The notes beneath the pieces were generated by a model, which did no database searches, was not told the origin of the DNA, and saw only the letters and a list, made by a program, of their open reading frames with translations. Shown in pieces: positions 7,753 through 15,802 of a stretch of DNA of 41,381 bases. Source of the stretch: JBGPTF01 sp041490445 (lineage in GTDB: Bacteria; Acidobacteriota; Terriglobia; Acidiferrales; UBA7541); NCBI GenBank assembly GCA_041490445.1, contig JBGPTF010000022.1, positions 1 to 41,381 of the forward strand. The letters are read 5' to 3'. The position numbers and the translations under genes are program-made. The stretch's first letter is position 1. Each line of letters starts with the position of its first letter.

Positions 7753-9075
7753 CTAGGCACGAACCTCGCCGAGCGACTTGTCGAGGAGTCGGATGCCCTC
7801 GTCCACGTCGGCCTTGGAAATATTCATCGGCGGGGCCATGCGAATCGTGTTGCCGTAGAGCCCGCCCTTGCCGATGAGCAGGCCATTGGCCCGTGCTCGC
7901 TCGAGCAGTTGCGTGGTCGCTTCGGGCGCCGGCTCCTTTGTCTGGCGATCCTTCACCAGTTCGAGGGCCTGCATCATGCCCATGCCGCGGACATCGCCGA
8001 TCAGCAGGTACTTTTCCTTCAGCCCTTCGAGCTGCTGCCGGAAATAGCCGCCGACGACGTGGCAATTCTCGCGCAGGTTTTCTTCTTCGATCACTTCGAT
8101 GACGGCGCGCGCCGCCACCGACGTCACCGGGTTTCCGCCAAACGTGGAAATCGTCAATCCCTGGAACTTATCGGCCAGCTCGGCAGTCGTGATGGTTGCG
8201 CCGACCGGCACGCCGTTGCCCAGGCTCTTCGCGCAGGTGATGATGTCGGGCGTCACTTCCCACTGCTCGATGCCAAACCATTTCTTGCCCGTGCGCCCGA
8301 AACCCGTCTGCACTTCGTCGGCGATGAACAGCCCACCGTACTTTTTCACAATCTTGAAAACGATCTTGAAGTATTCCGGCGGCGGCGTGATGAATCCGCC
8401 CACGCCCTGAATCGGCTCGGCGATGAACGCGGCGATTGAGCCGCTCGTGCCGGTCTGGATCAGGTTCTCGACGTCGGTCGCGCACGCCACGCCGCAATCG
8501 GGGTACTTCAGCCCGAGTGGGCAGCGGTAGCAATAGGGGTTGATGGCATGGGAGATTCCGACGCTGATGACTCCCGCCTTGCGCCACGGCGCCTGCCCCG
8601 TAACGCCCTTCGCGAGCTGCGAGCCTCCGGCATACCCGTGGCGCAGCGCAACCACGTCGTAGCTCGGCCCCACCATGCGCGCCAGCAGGATGGCGGCTTC
8701 GTTCGCTTCCGTGCCGGAATTGCTGAAGAAACTCTTCTGCAGTTTGCCGGGCGTGATCTGGGCAAGCTTCTCGGCGAGCGCGACGATGGCCTCGTTCGGA
8801 AATAGCGTGGACGTGTGCTGCAGCTTGTCCACCTGCGCCTTGATCTTGCTCGTGACCTTCGGATTGCAATGGCCCACGCCGATCGTAACGATCCCGCCAA
8901 AGAAATCGAGGTACTTGTTTCCCTCGATGTCCCACAGGTATTGCATGCTTCCGTGGTCGGCGACGAGCGGCTTCTGGAAGTAGTTCGTCACCGCGGGCCA
9001 GAGATATTCCTTATGCTTGCGGATTACTTCTTCGCTGCGGCTGCTGCCGGTCACCTGCTTTGCCGGTGTCGTCAT
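7753..9075 (-). CDS. class III (AGXT2-like) PLP-dependent aminotransferase
   Basis: About 440 residues starting MTTPAKQVTGS. It shows the fold-type I class III layout: DIEGNKYLDFFGGI near the N-terminus, SNSGTEANEAAILLA (PLP phosphate site), FIAEPIQG, ADEVQTGFGRTG (Asp that contacts PLP) and ITCAKSLGNGVPVG with the Schiff-base lysine. A Cys-rich insert YCYRCPLGLKYPDCGVACATD near the middle is characteristic of the alanine-glyoxylate aminotransferase 2-like branch. The group moves amino groups from omega-amino acids such as beta-alanine to pyruvate or glyoxylate. Located between the nitrilase and aldehyde dehydrogenase genes, it would make the semialdehyde that the dehydrogenase oxidises. Confidence 0.9.
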   Translation of the reverse strand: MTTPAKQVTGSSRSEEVIRKHKEYLWPAVTNYFQKPLVADHGSMQYLWDIEGNKYLDFFGGIVTIGVGHCNPKVTSKIKAQVDKLQHTSTLFPNEAIVALAEKLAQITPGKLQKSFFSNSGTEANEAAILLARMVGPSYDVVALRHGYAGGSQLAKGVTGQAPWRKAGVISVGISHAINPYCYRCPLGLKYPDCGVACATDVENLIQTGTSGSIAAFIAEPIQGVGGFITPPPEYFKIVFKIVKKYGGLFIADEVQTGFGRTGKKWFGIEQWEVTPDIITCAKSLGNGVPVGATITTAELADKFQGLTISTFGGNPVTSVAARAVIEVIEEENLRENCHVVGGYFRQQLEGLKEKYLLIGDVRGMGMMQALELVKDRQTKEPAPEATTQLLERARANGLLIGKGGLYGNTIRMAPPMNISKADVDEGIRLLDKSLGEVRA

Positions 9076-9180
9076 CTCACGAGTCCTTTGGTAACTGCGG
9101 GGAACGCGATCCAACGCGGCCGATCAGACATTTGGAATCTGCCTCGCTGCACCAGTGTTCCTCTGTGTCGCTCTGTGGTT

Positions 9181-10086
9181 TCAATTGGCCGCGTCGGCGG
9201 CTCGCGCAGACGCCTGTGTGCGCGCAATCTCGCCGTACGAATCCGGCCGCCGGTCGCGGAAGAACTGCCAGGTCGTCCGCGCCTGCTCGATTTCCTCGAG
9301 ATTCAAATCCGTGACCAGCACTTCATCTTTGTCACGGCTCGCCTGCGCCACGATCTTCCCGCGCGGGTTGCAGAAGTAGCTCTTGCCGTAGAATTCGCCG
9401 ATTTTCCAGGGCGCTTCGTGGCCCACGCGGTTGATCGCGGCGATGAAATAGCCGTTCGCCACGGCGTGCGCCGGCTGCTCGAGCTCCCAGAGATATTCGC
9501 TCAATCCTGCGACCGTGGCGGACGGATTGAAAACAATTTCGGCGCCGTTCAAACCAAGGATGCGGGCGCCTTCGGGGAAGTGGCGATCGTAACAAATGTA
9601 CACGCCGATCTTCGCGTAGCGCGTCTCGAACACCGGATAGCCGAGATTCCCCGGCGTGAAATAAAACTTCTCCCAGAAGCCGGGATGGCAATGCGGAATG
9701 TGATGCTTGCGATATTTCCCCAGGTAGCGCCCGTCCGCGTCGAAAACCGCCGCCGTGTTGTAAAAAACGCCGCTCATCTCCCGCTCGTAAACGGGGACGA
9801 TCAGCACCATCTTGTATCGTTTCGCCAGCTTTTGCATCCGCGCGAGCGTCGGCCCGCCGGGCACCGGCTCGGTCAGCTCATACCACTTCACGTGCTGCTC
9901 GGCGCAGAAGTACGGCCCATAGAACAGTTCCTGAAGGCAGAGCACCTGCACCTTGCGCTTTGCCGCCGCGGCGATCAGGCGTTCGTGCTTCGCAATCATC
10001 TTCTCTTTGATTTTCGGCAGCGGGACATTGTCCGGCGACCATTCGCAGTGCGCCTGAATCAAACCGCAGCGGACCATTCGAGGCAT
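9181..10086 (-). CDS. nitrilase-superfamily amidohydrolase, probable beta-ureidopropionase
   Basis: 301 residues starting MPRMVRCGLIQAHCEW, with GGAGG seven bases upstream fixing the ATG at 10086. The catalytic Glu-Lys-Cys triad is visible: LQELFYGPYF, YRKHHIPH and VYICYDRHFPEG. FYGPYF and CYDRHFPEGAR are typical of the N-carbamoyl-beta-alanine amidohydrolase branch, which releases beta-alanine, CO2 and ammonia in reductive pyrimidine degradation. The genes downstream, an aminotransferase and an aldehyde dehydrogenase, would carry beta-alanine on to malonate semialdehyde and acetyl or malonyl products. Dihydropyrimidinase and dihydropyrimidine dehydrogenase genes are not in the window, so the pathway assignment is inference; another N-carbamoyl amino acid hydrolase is possible. 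Confidence 0.85.
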   Translation of the reverse strand: MPRMVRCGLIQAHCEWSPDNVPLPKIKEKMIAKHERLIAAAAKRKVQVLCLQELFYGPYFCAEQHVKWYELTEPVPGGPTLARMQKLAKRYKMVLIVPVYEREMSGVFYNTAAVFDADGRYLGKYRKHHIPHCHPGFWEKFYFTPGNLGYPVFETRYAKIGVYICYDRHFPEGARILGLNGAEIVFNPSATVAGLSEYLWELEQPAHAVANGYFIAAINRVGHEAPWKIGEFYGKSYFCNPRGKIVAQASRDKDEVLVTDLNLEEIEQARTTWQFFRDRRPDSYGEIARTQASARAADAAN

Positions 10087-10238
10087 GGCGGCCCTCCAAG
10101 GAGAACTTCGCAGAAAGTCTACTCCGGGGCCCATGTGGCGGCAAGCATGGCCGCAAGGCCAGCCGCAAAGCAGTCCGGCGCGAATTTGTTTGACGACAAG
10201 CCATACGAAAGAAACGTGGCTCTCTCCGCCGGCGTCCG

Positions 10239-10244
10239 TATAAT
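10239..10244 (+). promoter_or_regulatory. TATAAT -10 element upstream of the BrkB-like gene
   Basis: A perfect TATAAT ends 13 bp before the ATG at 10258, implying a very short or absent 5' leader. No good -35 is seen at 17 bp; a TTGACG lies further upstream but at the wrong distance. Confidence 0.45.
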
Positions 10245-10257
10245 CGAGCGACCCTTC

Positions 10258-11067
10258 ATGGCACATGCTGCAAGAAAACTGAGAGGTTGCATTTCGCGGG
10301 TTCTCCCCGGCTGCCTGATGCAGGCGCAGGCCGTTGCCTTCAACATGTTCTTGGCGTTTTTTCCCATGCTCCTTTTCGCGCTCGGGCTCATGGACACTTC
10401 GACCCGGATGCAAGGGGCCATCAAGGACTTGCCGGGGCGTTTGAACACCATCTTGCCGCCGGGAAGCGAGCGCGTCGTGCTGGACTATCTCGTCCGCCGC
10501 GGGGGACATCCGGGGACCTGGATCTGGCTTGGCCTCGGCGGTGTGCTCCTCGCGGGCACGCAGGTAATGATCGGCCTGATGGATGGATTTCGCGTGATCG
10601 TCGGCGACCCGATTCGGCCTCCTTTCTGGCACCGCCAGCTTCGCGCGCTGCTCTTGCTTTGCCTGACGATTGTCCCGGCTCTTGCCGCCATCACGCTGAC
10701 GGTTTTCGGGAGACAGGTCAGGGCATGGCTTCTCATAAGGCTTGGCTTGCCGAATCTGGTGCGAATTCTGATGGCAGCCGCCTACATTTGTTTCGAGCTG
10801 CTCCTTGCGCTCGGGGTCCTCGTCATCGTGTATCGCATCGGCCGCCCTCGCGGCAGCAGTTCACGAACTTTTCTTCCTGGCGCGTTTGTGGCCACCATCC
10901 TCTGGTGGGTGCTGGACGTTTCGTTGGGCCTCTACGTGCGGCACGTGCCCTATGGCGCCGTGTATGGCGGCCTGGCGGCGGCGATCGGCTTGCTGCTCTG
11001 GATGTACATGACCGCCATGGTCATTTTCATCGGGGCCGCGTACAATGCCAAATCCAGCGGCGGCTGA
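10258..11067 (+). CDS. YihY/BrkB-family inner-membrane protein
   Basis: 269 residues with about six membrane segments. The family signature is visible: an N-terminal amphipathic part followed by QAQAVAFNMFLAFFPMLLFALGL, a central WIWLGLGGVLLAGTQVMIGLMDGFRVI region, and a C-terminal FLPGAFVATILWWVLDVSLGLYV ... YGAVYGGLAAAIGLLLWMYMTAMVIFIGA block. Family members are often annotated 'ribonuclease BN', which is an old misassignment; their real role is unclear, possibly envelope or transport. The much longer open frame upstream is only the antisense of the nitrilase gene; the ATG at 10258 lies just after a TATAAT box. Confidence 0.85.
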   Translation: MAHAARKLRGCISRVLPGCLMQAQAVAFNMFLAFFPMLLFALGLMDTSTRMQGAIKDLPGRLNTILPPGSERVVLDYLVRRGGHPGTWIWLGLGGVLLAGTQVMIGLMDGFRVIVGDPIRPPFWHRQLRALLLLCLTIVPALAAITLTVFGRQVRAWLLIRLGLPNLVRILMAAAYICFELLLALGVLVIVYRIGRPRGSSSRTFLPGAFVATILWWVLDVSLGLYVRHVPYGAVYGGLAAAIGLLLWMYMTAMVIFIGAAYNAKSSGG

Positions 11068-11142
11068 CCGCTCCTATTTTCTTCCCGCCATGAAGCTGTT
11101 ACATTCACGATAAGCGAGCTGTCCGCCGCAGCGGGAGAAGTG

Positions 11143-11370
11143 ATGAGCGAGATTCGCGTGGAGTGCTACGCAGGCTTTCGCGCCGATCAGCGCCCGCTTC
11201 GGTTTTTCCTGCGCGACAGGGAGTTCCGCGTTGAAGAAGTGGACGACCAGTGGTATTCGCCCGATGCGAGGTTCTTTCGCGTGCGCGCCGATGACGGAAA
11301 CTACTACGTCTTGCGGCACGACCAGGAGCAGGACACCTGGACGCTCGACGCCTTCCGCGCCGCTCGCTGA
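11143..11370 (+). CDS. small conserved-looking protein of unknown function
   Basis: 75 residues starting MSEIRVECYAGFRADQ; a GGGAGAAGTG precedes the ATG. It has the look of a compact beta-rich single domain with many aromatic and charged residues (PLRFFLRDREFRVEEV, YVLRHDQEQDTWTLD). This pattern resembles small DUF6504-like domains associated with DNA-repair polymerases, but I cannot confirm that. It stands alone between the BrkB-like gene and the convergent proline dehydrogenase gene, whose stop codon lies 18 bp away. Confidence 0.65.
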   Translation: MSEIRVECYAGFRADQRPLRFFLRDREFRVEEVDDQWYSPDARFFRVRADDGNYYVLRHDQEQDTWTLDAFRAAR

Positions 11371-11387
11371 GGCGCTTGCCGGCGCAT

Positions 11388-12329
11388 CTACCCCTGCTGC
11401 TTGCTCCCCGGAGTTGACTCCGCCACTAGGTTGCGCAGCACGAACCAGCAATTCGCCGGGCGCTCCGATAGCCGCCGCATGAAATACGGGCACCACTCCG
11501 TGCCGTAAGGGACGTAAATGCGCAGCGCGTGCCCTTCGCTGCGAATCTGCTGCTGCAAGTCGCGGCGAATGCCGTAAATCATCTGAAATTCGTAGCGGTC
11601 CGCGCCGATTCCGCTGTTCCGGATTCGACCTCGCGCGTAATCGAGCATGGCAGGATCGTGGGTGGCGATGGCAGGGAAGTACCCGCCCGAAAACAGCCGG
11701 TCGATCAGGCGGCAATAATTCTTGTCCACGTCGGACTTTTTTTGGATGGCGATGTTCGCGGGCTCGCGATAGGCGCCCTTCACCAGGCGCAGCTTCGGAG
11801 CCAGCGGCTCCAGCCGCTCGATGTCTTTTTCGGTGCGGTGGAGATAGGCCTGAATCGCCAGGCCGACGTTGTCGAACCGCCGTCGAGTGGCTTCGAAAAT
11901 ATCGAGCGTCACGCGGGTGTATGCGGAGCCCTCCATGTCGATTTCGATGTCGCGGGCAATCTCCCGGGCGGCGGCGCAGATTTCTCCCGTCATTTGCTCG
12001 CAGAAATCGCGCCCGAGGTCCAGGCCGAGTTGCGTGAGCTTGATCGAAATGTTGCCGGTGATGCGCTGCGATTCGATCGCGCGCAGCATCTCGATGTAAC
12101 TGTCGCGGACCTTCATGGCCTCTTCCCGCGTGCTTACGTTTTCGCCCAGGTGATTCAGGCTGATGGCCCTGCCCTGCCCATTCAGCTCCCGGCTCGCCTC
12201 GAGCGCTTCGGCAAGCGTTTCTCCAGCGATGAAGCGCCGAGCAAAACCGGTCCGCATCCCGCGCCGGGAAATTGCGCCGGTGACAGCTTTCTTCGTTGAC
12301 AGCCAAAAAATAAAGTTGCGGACCAGCAT
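11388..12329 (-). CDS. proline dehydrogenase
   Basis: About 313 residues, the length of monofunctional PutB/FadM-type enzymes. It is a TIM-barrel flavoprotein that oxidises proline to pyrroline-5-carboxylate and passes electrons to the quinone pool. Hallmarks are KLRLVKGAYRE, YFPAIATHDPAML, YEFQMIYGIR and the C-terminal substrate-binding YVPYGTEWCPYFMRRLSERPAN. GAGG five bases upstream selects the ATG at 12329 over the GTG at 12335. It is a single gene convergent with the small 75-aa gene; the matching pyrroline-5-carboxylate dehydrogenase is not adjacent, although the aldehyde dehydrogenase at 6153 belongs to the same superfamily. 12330-12558 holds only intergenic DNA. Confidence 0.93.
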   Translation of the reverse strand: MLVRNFIFWLSTKKAVTGAISRRGMRTGFARRFIAGETLAEALEASRELNGQGRAISLNHLGENVSTREEAMKVRDSYIEMLRAIESQRITGNISIKLTQLGLDLGRDFCEQMTGEICAAAREIARDIEIDMEGSAYTRVTLDIFEATRRRFDNVGLAIQAYLHRTEKDIERLEPLAPKLRLVKGAYREPANIAIQKKSDVDKNYCRLIDRLFSGGYFPAIATHDPAMLDYARGRIRNSGIGADRYEFQMIYGIRRDLQQQIRSEGHALRIYVPYGTEWCPYFMRRLSERPANCWFVLRNLVAESTPGSKQQG

Positions 12330-12558
12330 GAGCACCTCACACGGACATTACGAAAAGAGGATCGCGTCCGAGTTCGCCGCACTTTTATACGGCATGCACC
12401 CCGTGCCGTCAATTTCTCTTCTCACATTCAGCTCACGTATTGACGCTCCGCTAGTGTTTACTTCGCCCTCGCCACAACTTTTTCCAGCCGGTGGGGTTAA
12501 ACTTTCCGAGGGCACAGTTCAGGGGGATTTGTATTTCTGTGGTGAAGGACTTATCGCC

Positions 12559-14448
12559 ATGAGAAAACAAAGAGGGAATCGGCTGTGCCATGGCCTGGAC
12601 ATGGCCGGGACTGGATTCATCGCGGCGACGCTGCTCGTGGCGCTCACCATCGCCGTCCCGTACGCCAACGCCGGCAAGAAGAAGAAACAGCAGCAGGACG
12701 CCGCGGACTCCGCGCCCGTTCAGCAGATCCAATTGAGCAAAGCCTTCAAGGGCAAGCTGCCGATCGCGCAGCTCACGGAAGACGAAGCCATCATTCACGC
12801 CCTGAACCGGCTGGCCTACGGTCCTCGCCCCGGCGACGTCGAGCGCGTCCGCCAGATGGGACTCGAAAAGTGGATCAATCAACAGTTGAATCCCGATTCG
12901 CTCAGCGATGCCGCCGTCGAAGAGCGTCTCTCCGATTACAAGACCCTGAACATGTCTTCGGAAGATCTGTTGCGGGAATTTCCGCCGCCCGACCAGGCCG
13001 CGAAAAGAGAAGGCCTGACGAAAGAGCAGTATCAGGAACAGCAGAAGGAAAAGGCCCGCGCCGAGATGCAGCAGATGCGCCAGGATGGAATCGTGGACCA
13101 GGCGCGAATGCGGCTCGTTCTTATGCGGGGCCCGCAGCGCATTATCGCCGAGCTTTCCATGGCGAAGCTCACGCGCGCCATGTACAGCGAGCGGCAGCTC
13201 GGCGAAGTGATGAACGATTTCTGGTTCAACCACTTCAACGTGTTTGCTGGCAAAGGTGCGGACCGCTGGCTGCTGACGTCGTACGAGCGCGATACGATCC
13301 GCCCGCATTCGATGGGGAAATTCCAGGATTTACTCCTGGCGACGGCGCAAAGCCCGGCCATGCTTTTTTACCTCGACAACTGGATGAGCGCCGACCCCGT
13401 GGCGTCGCAGAAACTGAATCGCGAACTCGCGCAGCGGCGCCAGCGTTTCCAGGGGATCTTCGGCGCCTTTCCGCCGCGGGCCGCGGCCGGCGCCAATGGC
13501 CAGCCACAGCCGAATCGCGTCCCGCCGCAGCAGCAGGAGCGCGGCTTGAACGAAAACTACGGCCGCGAAGTGATGGAGCTGCACACGCTCGGCGTAGACG
13601 GCGGCTACACGCAGCAGGACGTGATCGAGATGGCGAAGTGCCTGACCGGCTGGACCATGCGCGGGCCGAGGCGCGATCCGGAATTCCGGTTTGAAGATCG
13701 TCTTCACACGCCGGGGCCGAAATACGTTCTCGGCAAGAAAATTGACTACGGTGGGATGCGCGATGGCAAAGAAGCCTTGAAACTGTTGGCGCATCATCCG
13801 AGTACCGCGCGGTTCATTTCCACGGAACTGGCGCGGCACTTCGTTTCCGACAATCCGCCGCAGGCGCTTGTGGATCGCATGGCCCAGACATTCCTCTCGA
13901 GTGACGGCGACATTCGCGCCATCCTCCGCACCATGATCTATTCGCCGGAGTTCTGGTCGCGCAGCGCGTATCGGGCGAAGGTGAAAACTCCCTTCGAGCT
14001 GGCGGTGAGCACCGCACGCGCCATCGGCGCCAGGATCGATCTGCCATTCCAGCTCGCGCAGTGGGTCGGACGGATGGGCGAGCCGCTCTATCTGTGCCAG
14101 CCGCCCACCGGTTATTCGGACAAGGCGGAGACCTGGGTGAATACCGGTGCGCTGCTGAACCGGCTCAATTTCGCACTCGCGCTCTCCACCAATCATCTCG
14201 CCGGCGGAACCACCGACCTTTCCTCGCTCTTCGGGCCGGAAGCGTCCGCGGATCCGCACATGGCGCTTTCGCGAGCGATTGAACTGTTCCTCGGCGGCCA
14301 AATCGCTCCGGAAACACGCTCCACTCTCGAAGCGCGTTTGGACGACCCGGCAATCCTGCAGGCTCGGCTCGACGATCCAGTCAAGCACGTGAACGAAGGC
14401 TTGATCGCCGGCCTCGTCCTGGGCGCGCCGGAATTCCAGCGCCGCTAG
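12559..14448 (+). CDS. DUF1800-family exported protein
   Basis: 629 residues. GAAGGA eight bases before the ATG supports this start. The N-terminus has a hydrophobic segment (GTGFIAATLLVALTIAVPYANA) consistent with a signal peptide. From about residue 80 the DUF1800 signature follows: ALNRLAYGPRPGDVERVRQMGLEKWINQQL, then VMNDFWFNHFNV and LNENYGREVMELHTLGVDGGYTQQDVIEMAKCLTGWTM. An internal Q/K-rich charged stretch of about 60 residues separates the first two motifs. The function of the family is unknown; it is nearly always paired with a DUF1501 gene, as here (39 bp apart), so the two products probably act together outside the cytoplasm. Confidence 0.93.
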   Translation: MRKQRGNRLCHGLDMAGTGFIAATLLVALTIAVPYANAGKKKKQQQDAADSAPVQQIQLSKAFKGKLPIAQLTEDEAIIHALNRLAYGPRPGDVERVRQMGLEKWINQQLNPDSLSDAAVEERLSDYKTLNMSSEDLLREFPPPDQAAKREGLTKEQYQEQQKEKARAEMQQMRQDGIVDQARMRLVLMRGPQRIIAELSMAKLTRAMYSERQLGEVMNDFWFNHFNVFAGKGADRWLLTSYERDTIRPHSMGKFQDLLLATAQSPAMLFYLDNWMSADPVASQKLNRELAQRRQRFQGIFGAFPPRAAAGANGQPQPNRVPPQQQERGLNENYGREVMELHTLGVDGGYTQQDVIEMAKCLTGWTMRGPRRDPEFRFEDRLHTPGPKYVLGKKIDYGGMRDGKEALKLLAHHPSTARFISTELARHFVSDNPPQALVDRMAQTFLSSDGDIRAILRTMIYSPEFWSRSAYRAKVKTPFELAVSTARAIGARIDLPFQLAQWVGRMGEPLYLCQPPTGYSDKAETWVNTGALLNRLNFALALSTNHLAGGTTDLSSLFGPEASADPHMALSRAIELFLGGQIAPETRSTLEARLDDPAILQARLDDPVKHVNEGLIAGLVLGAPEFQRR

Positions 14449-14487
14449 TCATAGGTTGTCAGGCCTCAGACGGAAGGAGAAACGGCA

Positions 14488-15735
14488 ATGAAGGTTACGC
14501 GGCGGGTATTCTTAAAGAGCGGCGGCGTGGCCATGCTGGGGATGAGCACGCTGCCACAATTCCTGCAACGCGCGGTTGCCGCCACATCTTCGCCAAGCAA
14601 GCGCATTCTGGTCGTCCTTTTCCAGCGCGGCGCAATGGACGGGCTGAACGTCGTCGTGCCTTTCGCCGAACAAAATTATTATCAGTTACGTCCGACGATC
14701 GCCATTCCCGAACCGCGCCAGGGTGGCTCTGACGCGGCAATCGACCTCGACGGATTCTTCGGTCTTCACCCGAGCCTCTCGCCGCTCGAGCCTCTGTTTC
14801 ACAAGGGCCAGCTCGCGATCGTGCAGGCCGTCGGCTCGCCCGACCCCACTCGCTCGCACTTTGACGCGCAGGACTTCATGGAGTCGGGCACGCCGGGAGC
14901 AAAAAGTACGGATGACGGCTGGCTGAACCGCGGCCTGCAAAGCCTTCCCGAAGAGAAGGCCTCGCCGTTCCGCGCCGTCGCGTTCGGGCCTTACCTGCCG
15001 CGCACGTTGCAGGGTTCGGCGCCCGCCGTCGCGATTCCCGACCTCAAGCAATTCAAGATGTTCGGACCACAGGAGACCGTCCAGGGTGGCTTCGAAGCGA
15101 TGTACGCGCAGACGGTGGACCACGCGTTGCACGGCGTTGGACAGGAAACCTTCGAAGCAATCGACATGTTGAAGAAGATCAATCCCGACCAGTATCAGCC
15201 GGCGAACGGCGCCGACTATCCGCGCAGCCGCTTTGGACAGAGCCTCGCGGAAATCGCGCAGCTCATCAAGGCGGACATGGGTCTCGAAGTCGCGTTCCTG
15301 GACAGCGGCGGCTGGGACCACCACGTCAACGAGGGCGGCGTGCAGGGCCAGCTCTCCAACTTGCTGCGCGATCTGGGGCAGGGTCTCGCTGCCTTTCACC
15401 AGGACATGGGCGACAAAATGGAAAACATCGTTTTTGTCAGCATGTCCGAGTTCGGCCGCACCGCTCACGAAAACGGCAATCGCGGCACCGACCACGGTCA
15501 TGCGAACTGCATGTTCCTGATGGGCGGGCCGGTGAAAGGTGGAAAAGTCTATACGCGCTGGCCGGGGCTGAGCGAGGGCCAGCTCTATCAGGGCCGCGAT
15601 CTCGCCGTGACGACCGATTTTCGCAGCGTGCTTGGCGAGATTATTTCGAAGCAGCTCGGGAACAACGATTTGGCGAAGGTCTTTCCAGGCTTCGACAACA
15701 GTCCCAGCAAGTTCCTGAATTTTCTCCGGGCATAA
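14488..15735 (+). CDS. DUF1501-family exported protein with Tat-type leader
   Basis: 415 residues. The N-terminus MKVTRRVFLKSGGVAMLGM is a twin-arginine signal (RRxFLK), so the protein is probably exported folded. GGAGA eight bases before the ATG supports the start. The mature part has the alkaline-phosphatase/sulfatase-like fold expected of the family: LVVLFQRGAMDGLNVVVP, DSGGWDHHVNEGG and SEFGRTAHENGNRGTDHGHAN with the conserved His and Asp residues that could hold metal. Partner of the preceding DUF1800 gene, same transcript. Substrate unknown. Confidence 0.93.
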   Translation: MKVTRRVFLKSGGVAMLGMSTLPQFLQRAVAATSSPSKRILVVLFQRGAMDGLNVVVPFAEQNYYQLRPTIAIPEPRQGGSDAAIDLDGFFGLHPSLSPLEPLFHKGQLAIVQAVGSPDPTRSHFDAQDFMESGTPGAKSTDDGWLNRGLQSLPEEKASPFRAVAFGPYLPRTLQGSAPAVAIPDLKQFKMFGPQETVQGGFEAMYAQTVDHALHGVGQETFEAIDMLKKINPDQYQPANGADYPRSRFGQSLAEIAQLIKADMGLEVAFLDSGGWDHHVNEGGVQGQLSNLLRDLGQGLAAFHQDMGDKMENIVFVSMSEFGRTAHENGNRGTDHGHANCMFLMGGPVKGGKVYTRWPGLSEGQLYQGRDLAVTTDFRSVLGEIISKQLGNNDLAKVFPGFDNSPSKFLNFLRA

Positions 15736-15746
15736 GCCGCGCCAAA

Positions 15747-15784
15747 TGAAAACGGGGCGGCCCCACCCACCGCCCCGGTTTTCA
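15747..15784. terminator. bidirectional terminator between convergent genes
   Basis: A hairpin with arms TGAAAACGGGGCGG and CCGCCCCGGTTTTCA (one bulged G) and a 9-nt loop. The A-run on one side and T-run on the other let it work in both directions, as expected between the convergent DUF1501 and pyrophosphatase genes. Confidence 0.85.
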
Positions 15785-15802
15785 TTTCAGGCAGGAACCA
15801 GA

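Noticed and set aside
8815..10257. Long upstream extension of the BrkB-like frame
   Set aside because: Antisense to the aminotransferase and nitrilase genes; the real start follows the TATAAT box at 10239.
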